From the NCBI GenBank assembly GCA_020284085.1, contig JACEVL010000029.1, forward strand, positions 1,720,348 through 1,784,347: a DNA stretch of 64,000 nucleotides. Direction: 5' to 3'. Made by a program: the position numbers and the translations under genes. Origin of the DNA: Aporrectodea caliginosa. Taxonomy: Eukaryota; Annelida; Clitellata; Crassiclitellata; Lumbricidae. The notes beneath the pieces were generated by a model that had not been told where the DNA came from, ran no database searches, and was given only the letters and a program-made list of their open reading frames with translations. Numbering within the stretch: position 1 is the first letter of the stretch; every line of letters starts with the position of its first letter. Shown in pieces: positions 42,130 to 51,611 of the stretch.

Positions 42130-42330
42130 ACATACACATATAAATATTGCACTCATACATACATACATACATACATACATACATACATACATACATACAT
42201 ACATACATACATTCATACATACATACATACACACATACATACATACATACATACATACACACATACATGCAAGCATACATACACACATACAAGCAAGCAT
42301 ACATACATACATACCTGTACATACATTCAT
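42130..42330. repeat. (CATA)n microsatellite
   Basis: ACATACATAC repeats over about 200 bp with occasional TTCA and CACA variants. Confidence 0.95.
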
Positions 42331-42480
42331 ACATAGGCCTACACGTACATAGCCTACATACATACATATATACATAAAAGCAAATATACATATATACACA
42401 TTACCCCAAATTCACACAAAGTTGCACACTTATGTACTTAGATTCAGACATGTATGATTATATGCATGCACTTCGCTTAC

Positions 42481-42807
42481 CTATTACTGTAAATATTGCA
42501 GATTGTCCAGGTGCAACGTCTGCACAGGTGTATACTCCTGCTTGTTGCATATTTGCTGCTTTCACAATCAGGTTACATTTGTTGCTACTTCCTCCTGGTC
42601 GAACGACGTCATAATTAGCTGCAAATGCAGGCTGAACAACGCAGCTGACTACAATGTTCTGAGCGGATGGAGTTCCAACGTCGTCTCGCTTTGCTGTAAA
42701 TATCCAGTTCTGTTGAGTTATTATATCTGACGTACAATTGAATATCGCCTGTTGTCCTATTTCAGCAACTGCATTCAACGGGTTTTCTGTTATCAATCCA
42801 GTAGCTC
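42481..42807 (-). CDS. Ig gene 2: V-type Ig exon
   Basis: A 327-nt phase 1 exon between TTACCTTAG and GTAAGC. It encodes GLITENPLNAVAEIGQQ, IFNCTSD (B-strand Cys, NCT sequon), NWIF, SCVVQPAF, NKCNLIV, QQAGVYTC and SAIFTVI. It has four cysteines: the canonical B-F pair plus a second pair (SCVV and NKCN) shared by all three V exons seen. It is about 95% identical in DNA to the inverted copy at 62015-62348. Probably the membrane-distal ligand-binding domain. Confidence 0.87.
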
Positions 42808-43364
42808 CTAAGGTAAACGTACAACTTTGTTATCTATAGTTTCTTTAATTAAAAATTGTTATAGACACAAGAGCAATACACGAGATACAACTGTACTTAG
42901 CAATTGACATCACAGAAACTTTAAAAGAATCATCTTCATTAGCAGTGTACTCAAATTAGGTTTATGTATGTATGTTTTGTTATATAATTATTAATTATTC
43001 TTACATACACTTATTATACTCATAAAACTTAAAACTACATTCCGTATAATATGTGTAAGCTAGTAAATAGTTTAAGGTTTATTGGGGTTTGACTGTTAAA
43101 TGTTATGCGGCTTTGCCATTGATTAGACGCCGAATTGCCCAGTGCGGTTTAGGTGCGTTACTACAGGGATTGGTGACCGTCGTCAATTAAAATACTTGAT
43201 ATCGCAATCCACATCACTTTTAGGTCGGTATATTGTTACTATAATTAATCTTTAACTGCTAGAGCACCGATGTTAAAGGCACATTCAAAGCATCAACTGA
43301 TTTGACAGTCAAGGCGAGCCATAATAAGGTCAACATAAGAAAAGGGGTTTAGGTGAATAGTTAA

Positions 43365-44306
43365 CCCTCGGGCTACCAAGGGGGCCCACCCCGTAGGTTT
43401 TTTCCATCTCAAAACTTTTTCCGTATGGAATCAAAATTTGACCTTTTAGATAGCTGTAGGGGGTTCATTTACACACGTTTTGAGGTAAAATGTGAGATAA
43501 TATCTCACAACGTTCAAAAATTAAACCCAATATACCCGAGGTACCAGAGGGGGTGGATACCACCCTGGATTTTCGACTATATCTTATCCGCCATTTAGCC
43601 TAATATTAAGAGACACAAATTATACCATTCTATAGAGGGAATGTGGGGCTACATTTCTATGGTCACTGAGTTGACCTGAGACAACCGGAAGTGCTCAAAA
43701 TAAATTAAAATGTATGAAAATAGGTTAAACTTTCACACATTTTTCAGATTTTCTCGATTATAGGTTATAACGTATTCATAATTTAATTTAGAAGAGAAAT
43801 AAATTACGCCGTTGCATAGAGGACATGTAGTTCTATTTTTTCATACTGATTAATTTGTTTTTTGATGACCGGAAGTGTTCAAAATAAATTAAAATATGTG
43901 ATAATGTTCGTGTTTTTTTACAAAGTAAACCGATTTTTCTGCGTAAGCGTTTGTCAGCAGCCAAAGAACTTATATAATAATTTCGTATTGCAGACTTTGA
44001 ACTAATTTGTGTTTTTGCAATTTAGCCTTTATTACAAACTATTCTTTGATTCATGGTTTTTCAGAGCACACAACATCTTAATTTTTATCGAATAAGTACA
44101 AGTTCTATGGAACGGACAGGTGTTCATGCTATAAATTGCATAATTTCGAGGTGCATTGATATGTTTTATGACTAAATACATCATTTTGTTCAGAATCCAA
44201 TTTTATATTAGAAGATATGATATCTCAAACGAGACCCAAAATCCAGGGGTGGTGGTAACCACCCCATTGGTAGTCCATGTCACAAAAAAGATTGGTAGCC
44301 CGAGGG
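43365..44306. mobile_element. 942-bp piggyBac-type MITE
   Basis: The ends are CCCTCGGGCTACCAA and its exact reverse complement TTGGTAGCCCGAGGG (15 bp perfect), both flanked by TTAA (43361-43364 and 44307-44310). CCC ends with a TTAA target site are the piggyBac hallmark. The interior carries ACCGGAAGTGCTCAAAATAA (43684) and ACCGGAAGTGTTCAAAATAA (43868) in direct repeat, plus GGTGGATACCACCC-type palindromes. No transposase frame. A diverged relative lies at 21848-22640. Confidence 0.92.
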
Positions 44307-44562
44307 TTAACACTCCGGACGAAGAGTAGAAGGTCAGACTAGACGCTGGATCGCTTCCCCTAATCCTCCCAAAGGTCGACTCAGCCTTTAATTCGCCAGA
44401 TGGCGTTGGTAAAAGTAGGAGTAGGACCGGTGGGCGCCTTGCATGGCTGTAATACAGTATGATTCGACTCCTGTAAAAACTTGTGATCACCCGTTCATAC
44501 TATGACTTGCAATCATACTACACCCCTGTACGTTCATGTCAGTTTGATACAATAACCGAAGA

Positions 44563-44597
44563 TTATTATTATTATTATTACTATTATTATTATTATA

Positions 44598-44636
<39 letters not shown>

Positions 44637-44637
44637 T
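44563..44637. repeat. (ATT)n microsatellite 1
   Basis: Near-pure TTA/ATT triplets. Confidence 0.95.
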
Positions 44638-44705
44638 TAAAATCAGCGTTCTAGGGTCCCATTGTGCCAAGGCATGCGACAGCGTTGAACCGCTGGACCG
44701 TAACA

Positions 44706-44720
44706 GATTATTACTATTAC

Positions 44721-44806
<86 letters not shown>
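44706..44806. repeat. (ATT)n microsatellite 2
   Basis: About 100 bases of ATT triplets, longer than the first. Homopolymeric Tyr and Asn frames are artefacts. Confidence 0.95.
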
Positions 44807-44808
<2 letters not shown>

Positions 44809-44969
44809 CAGATCGGCCACTTGAGAAAGAGAAAAACCTTATGCGGTTAATCAATTTGTGACAAATAAGCTGATGATGCAAGGTTTGAGGCTACTTAGTC
44901 TGTAAAGCAGTTAGTACACATCTGTTTATACTGATAATTTGGCTCGATTTTAAGCACGAATGAACCAAC

Positions 44970-45024
44970 CTTTTATATTCAGTCCAATGACAAGAACCAC
45001 AGCCAACAGAGTATTCAAATTCAT
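44970..45024 (-). CDS. Ig gene 2: signal-peptide exon
   Basis: A 55-nt exon encoding MNLNTLLAVVLVIGLNIK plus the first base of the next codon, followed by the donor GTTGGT. The hydrophobic core LLAVVLVIGL is a good signal peptide. The ATG directly follows TTGCGCAG, so a 5' untranslated exon may be spliced on. It is closely similar to the signal exons of genes 1 and 3. Confidence 0.8.
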
Positions 45025-45250
45025 CTGCGCAATTGTGATGACCAAGAGCACCAGTTTGAGTTTTTAAACAAATGAAACAAGTTCGTATGTGCTAGGCCTA
45101 CCAAAGATTAAAGCTCTCATTCCCTATTTCTTATTTAACGCTAACAGTCCCTGGTGTAGGCCTACACCTAAGGCCTTGGATTAATACGGGAAATCCCAAA
45201 GGCTGTGACATAATAATTTACCCAGTATCTATAATTATATCCTAACCTCG

Positions 45251-45480
45251 CTAACATTCATTCATTCATTTCAGATATTTATATAGCGCCCTTCAAGATT
45301 TCTACTCAGAGGCGCTCCCGACTACAGCGCGGACACTGAATCGGAGTTTCACGCCGAAGCGCATGAGCAATTGCGAGTGAAGGACTTGCCCAGGGTCCTA
45401 CGCGGCGGCTTGAGGTGGATTCGAGCTCGCAACCCTCCGGCTGCAAGGCACCGAACATACCCCTACACCACCGCGACCCA
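45251..45480 (-). mobile_element. SINE-A (tRNA-derived), full copy (minus)
   Basis: The reverse complement begins GGGTCGCGGTGGTGTAGGGG, has the B-box GCGAGCTCGAATCC, and ends CTTGAAGGGCGCTATATAAAT with a (GAAT)n tail. This copy keeps the TATAAAT form of the L2-like terminal motif. Confidence 0.85.
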
Positions 45481-46035
45481 CGACATTAACATAATGTTGC
45501 ATTGTGACAGTTCGGCAATAGTTACATAATTATGCATAATAATCTAAACTACATATAAACTGCGTCCAGAAAAGAAAACGTTAGACACACTGGAATAATT
45601 TGACCGTACACTTATATTTTATTTACAATTTTAAGAACGGTCCACTTAAATTAAGGCTATATTACTACAACAACATCTTCTGTAACAGTATCGTTGGGAT
45701 CATGTTGCATTGGACAAAGGCGCTTTCCTCTTTCTCCTTTTAATCAACTATCCTGACACACACATTAATGTAAACTAGGGTTGTCCAAGGCAATGTAATT
45801 TATGCAGGTCAAACAATCTCCTTCACTAACTGCCTGCAATCTGCTTTAAATGATGTGAATCGATGAGATACACTGTACCTGTTTTATGGCATAGGTCTAT
45901 AGCCAGATTCATTCGGGAGCAGTTGTTGTATTGACAATATTGCAGACAACTGAGAGACATACATACAGACACAGTCGCACAGAGAGACAGAAGCACACGG
46001 TAGCCTATGTCCATGACCACTTGCCTTCTCGATGT
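45481..46035. other. unassigned spacer
   Basis: 45855-45945 (GAGATACACTGTACCTGTTTTATGGCATAGG...) resembles 55570-55660, so it is part of a low-copy dispersed repeat. No gene seen. Confidence 0.3.
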
Positions 46036-46039
46036 TACC

Positions 46040-46330
46040 AAAGCCGCTGCGTAAATGATTGGGCATTCCTAACAATTTGCGTAGCGTCTTTAGAGAACAC
46101 GGTTCTAAACATCCGTCTTTCTGTGTGTCTAGCTTTCAACCATTGTGGCTGTTTACGTTCGAATGTTGACGGTTGCTACTGTATTGTTTGCCAGCTATTA
46201 TCATAGCCAATGAAAATCTATTTCTGAACGTATGGCTGTTAGTGTAATATGAGATGTAGAATATCACATAATTATTACATGTATATAGAAAATTGGCAAC
46301 ACCATGCTACTTTGTGTCCAACCAAGAAGA
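46040..46330. repeat. 3' flank of Ig gene 3, duplicate of 31000-31700
   Basis: GTTTACGTTCGAATGTTGACGGTTGCTAC, TGTTAGTGTAAT and TTGGCAACACCATGCTAC match the downstream flank of gene 2. Confidence 0.5.
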
Positions 46331-47361
46331 TAGACTGAGGCTTTTAGCATTGAAGAGAACGGTTGATTAAAGTTTAGATGACAGCGTTTACTTAGGAACA
46401 TATACAATTAAAAAAGTTGCATTTAAATCAGCCGACCAATCTTCTCTCTTTGCTAATCTATCTCTTCTATCATACATTGCACACTCGATCAGTGGTTACC
46501 CTGCAAGACCTGCAGTGCTACGCATCTATAGACGGGTTTTCAAGCATTCTAAGTTTACTTGGTCGAATTCACTGTCAAGTTTGTGCGTTCAATGAATTCG
46601 CTAATGTCGTCTAGAACTCGTCTGTTTCAGATTGATCAACCTCTGCAGCTTGGTGTTTCTGAATTTCAAACAGGCGGTTCTAATAGACTGTGACATTGGT
46701 TGCGATTAGTGTATTTTTCATTATAAAAAATGCGGCGCAATAGAAACCATTAGATTAGATGATATTAGATTAGATTGGATTAGAACATTTTCTAATGTTG
46801 CTACTTCTTCTCAAATGCCTGTTTTGGAATCACTTTTTAAGATAAAAATCTACGTTTTATTTTGATATTATTGTTCGAGAACATTAGATGACAGCAACGA
46901 AACATTCAAAACAAATTCCAACTGAATGTAGCTAATGATGTCAGTTTAAATTGCATACAAAACTTAAATTAAGATGTGAAATTCAGTGATAAAACGTAAC
47001 AACAAATCCATCTTCAGTCGTCAGATATCGGACGAACTAAGACATAATTTTGTTAGAGTCCGAAAATCACTCGTTGCCACATCTCGACACTCCACATATT
47101 TGCCTATTCACTTGACTATAGTTCCAGACACATTAGAAGTAATTAGATTTGATAAACGTTGCGATCTTGTAGTTCAGAATCATCAGCACGGTGTTAACGT
47201 TAGAATCATCGGACTCAGAAGATTAATCAAGAAAATCGGGTTGGTCCAAATGTTTGCTGTACGAATCATGTTGTAGAAAAAATATTCTTATGATAACAAT
47301 GATCAGAGTCAATTATGTACCCACTGTAAAAATACATTTCTTTCAAATGTTTATTTTTTGG
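46331..47361. other. unassigned spacer
   Basis: One plus-strand open frame of 96 codons at 46986-47276 has no recognisable domain, and I treat it as chance. Nothing else is supported. Confidence 0.3.
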
Positions 47362-47504
47362 TCAGTTTGTCAACTGTACGTAGATGGTTGACTGTTGTCT
47401 TGTTGGACTTAGTTCTTGATAAACAGCAGGGAAACTGGTTTCATCTGTCTCGATGAGATTATGCTGTTCGTTATTTTGATGTCTTATGTTGGAAGTATTT
47501 TCCT
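47362..47504 (-). pseudogene. Ig gene 3: cytoplasmic tail exon relic
   Basis: Encodes AVYQELSPTRQQSTIYVQLT then N and stop, homologous to the tail of gene 2 with both YxxL motifs and the same nine-residue spacing. The likely acceptor GAAAAAG is followed by one extra base relative to gene 2, so phase 1 splicing would run into a stop. Either a different acceptor is used or the copy is dead. Confidence 0.6.
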
Positions 47505-47833
47505 TTTTCATACATAAACAAAATTGCAATGAAAAAAATGTTTTGGTTTAACAAACCTACGTACCTAAATTCAAGCACACTACAGTGAGCGTCTCTCGTT
47601 GGTGTGCACTTCAAGAGACACTATATAAATTGATACAATACAATGTAATGCGCACTTCTTGGTATTTCCTCACGAACTGCACTGTTATTTTTAAATATAT
47701 AAAAAATATTGGCACTATAATAATTTCCATGAAGAATTTCATTATCAGTAATATAGATGGAAATATATATTGAGAAATGTTTATATTTTAAATATGCACA
47801 GATTTAACAGAATAATTTAACTTTGATCACTAT

Positions 47834-47912
47834 TTGCCGTTCGTCTTAATTATAATTAGGCCTATTGTTATAACTAAAAGAGCCGTGAATGCAATGCACA
47901 GTGCTGTCAACA
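47834..47912 (-). pseudogene. Ig gene 3: transmembrane exon relic
   Basis: After ATGTTGACAG the phase 1 frame reads LCIAFTALLVITIGLIIIKT then NGK and TAG. This is a hydrophobic helix with a basic end, placed between signal and tail exons as in gene 2. The donor is unclear (TAGTGATC) and the stop would give a tail-less product. No V or other Ig exon was found between here and the signal exon, so gene 3 is probably a deletion relic. Confidence 0.5.
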
Positions 47913-48204
47913 TTTGTAAGAAGCAATTGTAAGTAAAATACATTTGACAGTTAAGTTCTTCTAATATCATTTACCGTTTCCTAAGGACGATCTGCATCGA
48001 ATTTCTTCGACTTCAATAGATACATAAGGTTATCTTAAGTTTATTACAGAATGTTAATAGTGAACTTCACAGTTTAGTTGGTCACACGTTTAAACACTAA
48101 CGATTTTCAGATATTATGCCGATAAACCTGCATTAATAGCCGAATAAAATACAATACAATTAAGTTTATAGCGTATTTAATTATTGGCCTTTGCTTGGGT
48201 CCCA

Positions 48205-48900
48205 AAGTTTATCGAATACAAGTTGGATTGAAGAAAACAATTCTTCCCAAATAGAAGTCGTGTCGATGAAAATAATTTTTCTTTAAATAGAAGTGAGATT
48301 AATGAAAGAACCTGGCATAAATATAAGCTGGATTGATGAGAAATAATTCCTATAATTTTTGCTAAAATAGAAGCTGGATTGATAAACGAATTCTTCACTA
48401 ACTAATTCTTCACTATTAGAACCCGGATCGATGGAAAGATTATCGCTAAAGTAGAAGTTGGAATAATGAAAAATAATAATAATACAACTGGCAAATAATC
48501 CAATACGATAAAATACAGGATTACCATTCTGATTTTGGCTTCCGTAAATTCCCCCTTCCGGCCATTTCCCTTCGGAGATTTCTCCCGCAAAGAGTAGGCC
48601 TAAGTAGGCCTAGGTAACTCTACCATTGTCCATGATAACTGTCTGTCGAACGAATCCCTGCATCCAACTTCCATATAGGCTAAGCAAAGACCTTCTTTCA
48701 TAAATCCAACTTATATTTTAGCAAAGAATATCTTTCCTAAATCCGGCTTCTATTTAAGCATAGAATTTTTTCATCAATCTAGCTTCTCTTTACGCACAGA
48801 ATTTGTTTCATCAATTTAGCTTCTATTTTAAGGAAAGTAATTACTTTCAGCAATCCAACTTATATTAAAGTAAAGAATTATTTTCATCAGTCCAACTTCG
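48205..48900. repeat. degenerate repeat of AATAGAAGTTGGATTGATGAA-type units
   Basis: Units of about 40-50 bp containing AATAGAAG[C/T]TGGATTGATGA and AATAATTCT recur at 48205-48470. In reverse orientation (CATCAATCTAGCTTCTCTTTA and similar) they recur at 48660-48900. The same units appear at 31250-31480. A large imperfect palindrome results. Confidence 0.55.
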
Positions 48901-49227
48901 GGGGGAAATGTCCGGCGAAATGTCCGGGATAAATGTCCCAGACCCATGGGTTTTGTAGCCTAATATAGGGCCTACTCCACGTGATACCATAGAGTGGAGA
49001 AAAGCTAAGAAACGCTAAGCACGATTAAAACTTAGATGGTTTTCCGTCATTAGGATACTGAGAAGTCTGGACCAACGAATCCCTGCATGACTTGGAGGTC
49101 GACAACACTTTAGACAGAGCTGGGATGTTAATGATGGTGACAGTTATTTTTACAGCAAAGCAGTGTGAGCAAAGATTCACACGCTAACCAAACACAGCAC
49201 TGGCGATTTAAATACACTTTAACCGAC

Positions 49228-49288
49228 CTACTAGTATTACGTTCAGTCCACTGTCCAGGACTACAATCAACGGAATGTTGAACTTCAT
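49228..49288 (-). CDS. Ig gene 3: signal-peptide exon
   Basis: A 61-nt exon encoding MKFNIPLIVVLDSGLNVILV before the donor GTCGGT, preceded by TTATTATTCCAG. It aligns with the gene 1 and gene 2 signal exons (N..L.VVL..GLN). An Asp in the hydrophobic core weakens it. Given the missing Ig exons downstream it may be non-functional. Confidence 0.5.
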
Positions 49289-49562
49289 CTGGAATAATAA
49301 GAACACTGAGAAAATGTTTGAATAAGAGAAAGAGTTAATGAAATCCTTTATATGAAAGCGCTAACTTTTCGTGTAATCCAGGTTTATGGATAATTTCTAA
49401 TCGCTGCTCATGAAACTCAGCTGATTGGTAATGGAAATCCCCCGATGGTGTAACATAGTATTTTCCCAATAACGATTCGTCCCTCTGTGTCGAAAATGCG
49501 TAAGCCTACACGGCATTGTATTATTTTTCAGCTGATAAGCATCATTATTCTTATTTCTGCAT

Positions 49563-49722
49563 TTGTTAAGCGTCGGTCACTATCAAGCGACTCATCGTTG
49601 GCCTTATAAGCAAGGATTTGTCGAGGTCCCTATGCAGTTGACATCTCAGGGTAAACCTACTACTCTCAAACCCGTACTCTACGCGATACAGAAGGCGCGC
49701 TCTAACCAGTCAGCCATGTGTC
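49563..49722 (-). mobile_element. SINE-C copy 4 (minus)
   Basis: The reverse complement reads ATGGCTGACTGGTTAGAGCG, a B-box ACGGGTTTGAGAG and CATAGGGACCTCGACAAATC. Confidence 0.6.
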
Positions 49723-50471
49723 CTATGGTTACATACATTACAACTTAAATAACAGATTTTTCAAAATAGGAAATTGTGCGCATCTGAATTTATTTTTATA
49801 TTTGTAGGCCTATATATGCTACAACAGTCGTTTCACGCCTCTCTATCATTGCGACCCATTGTGTAATAGTTTATTCGGCCACGGTGCTTATAGGCCTATT
49901 AGGGCCTAGATATCATTTTAATAATTTCTCAAACTAGTGGAGAATGAAAATAAATTTGGGCTGTAAGCTAATGTAAAGTTTAATTAGGCTTATTCATAAT
50001 TATTGTACTCAAACTATACTGGACTTTTACCTATAAAAACTTCAGAATGCAAATTATACACTTGAAAGTGATAATTTTGTAACTCTAACCTTTAAAGATC
50101 GTTTAATAATTGTTATGCAAGTTGTGTTTTGTAAAACTGTTCGACAACCAATTCATGATTGCAGTGACAGGAAAATCTCGGTCAGGATGATTCGACTAGC
50201 AAGCATAACATAACATAAAACTGAGGAAAGTTTTGCTCTGACACTGTTAATAACTCTTTCTAATTTTATATGCCATACCAAAACAATTTTTTTCCACATT
50301 TTCTAACAACAGGAATTTTTCTGAGGCAAGCATATCACTAGGACTTTGCAGAAATAAATTAAATTAACATGATTCAGTAGGCCCTACGAACAATCAGTCG
50401 CAAGCCTTTTGACTCAGTTGGCTACATTGGCTACAGCGTACCTCTGAGTCAGTCCGTGTGGTTTCAGATAT
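49723..50471. other. unassigned spacer
   Basis: AT-rich, no coding signal or known repeat recognised. Confidence 0.3.
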
Positions 50472-50925
50472 GGGGCTGTCCATAAAGTACGTCACGCTCC
50501 GGGGTTCAAGAAAGTGTGACAGTTTGTGACAGGGGAGGGTCAGGCCATGTGTGACGTCACACATTTATTTTTATTTATTTTTATTTATAATTTATTTTTA
50601 TTTTTTTAGTAGAATTTCATAGCTTCAAAAATAATTTTCAAAAAATTTTCTGAAACATTTTAATTAGTTTTATGTCAAAATAGCATGAAATGCATATCTC
50701 CTGAATGTGTTTTTCACGATTCCTCTCGCTAGGAGCGCTAGTAATAATGCTGTTGCGAAGCCTTGTTTATGTATTAGCCTTGCTTTCGGAAGTATTATTA
50801 TTTCTATGTTGGCGGTTGTTCGAAAGTGTGACGTACTTTAGGGGGGTCCGAGTTTTGTGACAGTTTGTGACAGGGGAGGGGGTAAAATGGTCAAAAATAG
50901 CGTGACGTACTTTATGGACGGCCCC
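50472..50925. mobile_element. 454-bp TIR element with CCATAAAGTACGTCACG ends
   Basis: The left end GGGGCTGTCCATAAAGTACG continuing TCACGC, and the right end reverse complemented GGGGCCGTCCATAAAGTACG continuing TCACGC, differ at one base in 26. TAT flanks both sides (a 2- or 3-bp target site). GTGACAGTTTGTGACAGGGGAGGG occurs near both ends (50517 and 50858), and a second GTGACGTACTTTAG lies at 50828. Non-coding. The superfamily is not assigned; this end sequence type is widespread in animals. Confidence 0.85.
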
Positions 50926-51420
50926 TATGCCTCCTGACGGTGTTTTAGATCAAAGATTGAAATGCAGGTCTAGCACGGTCCGTACACGGGAACCTTAAAA
51001 GGCTACTAAAACGGTCTTTTTATATTGCGCAGGCTACATCCGATCGATTCGTACCCGGTAGTAAAACAGAAAAGAATTGAGGCCATGCGATCGCTATAGA
51101 AAACAGTGTACATCGATATTTATATTAAGCTCAGTGAACATTCTCTTGTAGGCCTATTTCAATAGCGTAGAGGTTGTGCGTCGTGTGAAGGAGTTCAGGA
51201 AGGTCGACTATATTAGCATATTATTAGGCCTATATTGGCAAGCACGTATGACCAAATAGCTGGCCGTTACTGGTTTCATGTCGGCATTCGCCAAGTTAAG
51301 TTAGCTGAATATGACATCTATGGTGAGCTGTTGACTTGTGCATTACTTAAGCGCGGACTGTAAGAATGAATATTTAAAACATTATTAATTAAACATCTAT
51401 TCTAAATAGGCTACCGAAGA
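50926..51420 (+). promoter_or_regulatory. upstream region of Ig gene 4
   Basis: Includes GCGCGGACTGTAAGAATGAAT near 51350, resembling CGCGGACTGAATAAGGAT at 56563 upstream of gene 5. This suggests paralogous promoters about 60-70 bp before the ATG. No TATA box is obvious. Confidence 0.35.
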
Positions 51421-51475
51421 ATGAAGTCTGCATTGGATTATGTGATCTTTGCAAGTCTGTTTCTCTTTACGACAG
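51421..51475 (+). CDS. Ig gene 4: signal-peptide exon
   Basis: A 55-nt exon encoding MKSALDYVIFASLFLFTT plus one base, followed by the donor GTAAGA. Same length and phase as the other signal exons, and most like gene 5 (MKSLLEFLFYAGLLLFTA). On the opposite strand to genes 1-3. No matching V exon was confidently found before gene 5 begins at 56.6 kb. Confidence 0.65.
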
Positions 51476-51611
51476 GTAAGACGTAAACCAGTATCTCTTG
51501 TAAATCATTACTTCTGTTGTAATTGTGATTGTATTTCGACGTTGTAGACCTACATAGGCTATTTGTCAGTACCAAGCTACTTCTAGGAATCTTTACAATG
51601 CCTGCTGTCAG

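Noticed and set aside
42130..42330. CRISPR-like regular repeats
   Set aside because: Microsatellites and minisatellites here have no unique spacers of constant length, and the genome is eukaryotic.
42068..42400. Tyr-Ile-His-Thr and Cys-Met-Tyr-Val frames
   Set aside because: Translation of the (CATA)n microsatellite. The same applies at 6462-6836, 11812-12151 and 27119-27413.
44483..44861. Poly-Tyr, poly-Leu and poly-Asn frames
   Set aside because: Translation of the (ATT)n microsatellites.
46986..47276. 96-codon basic plus-strand frame
   Set aside because: No domain, no repeat or splice support. Its length is within chance expectation for an AT-balanced 64-kb window.
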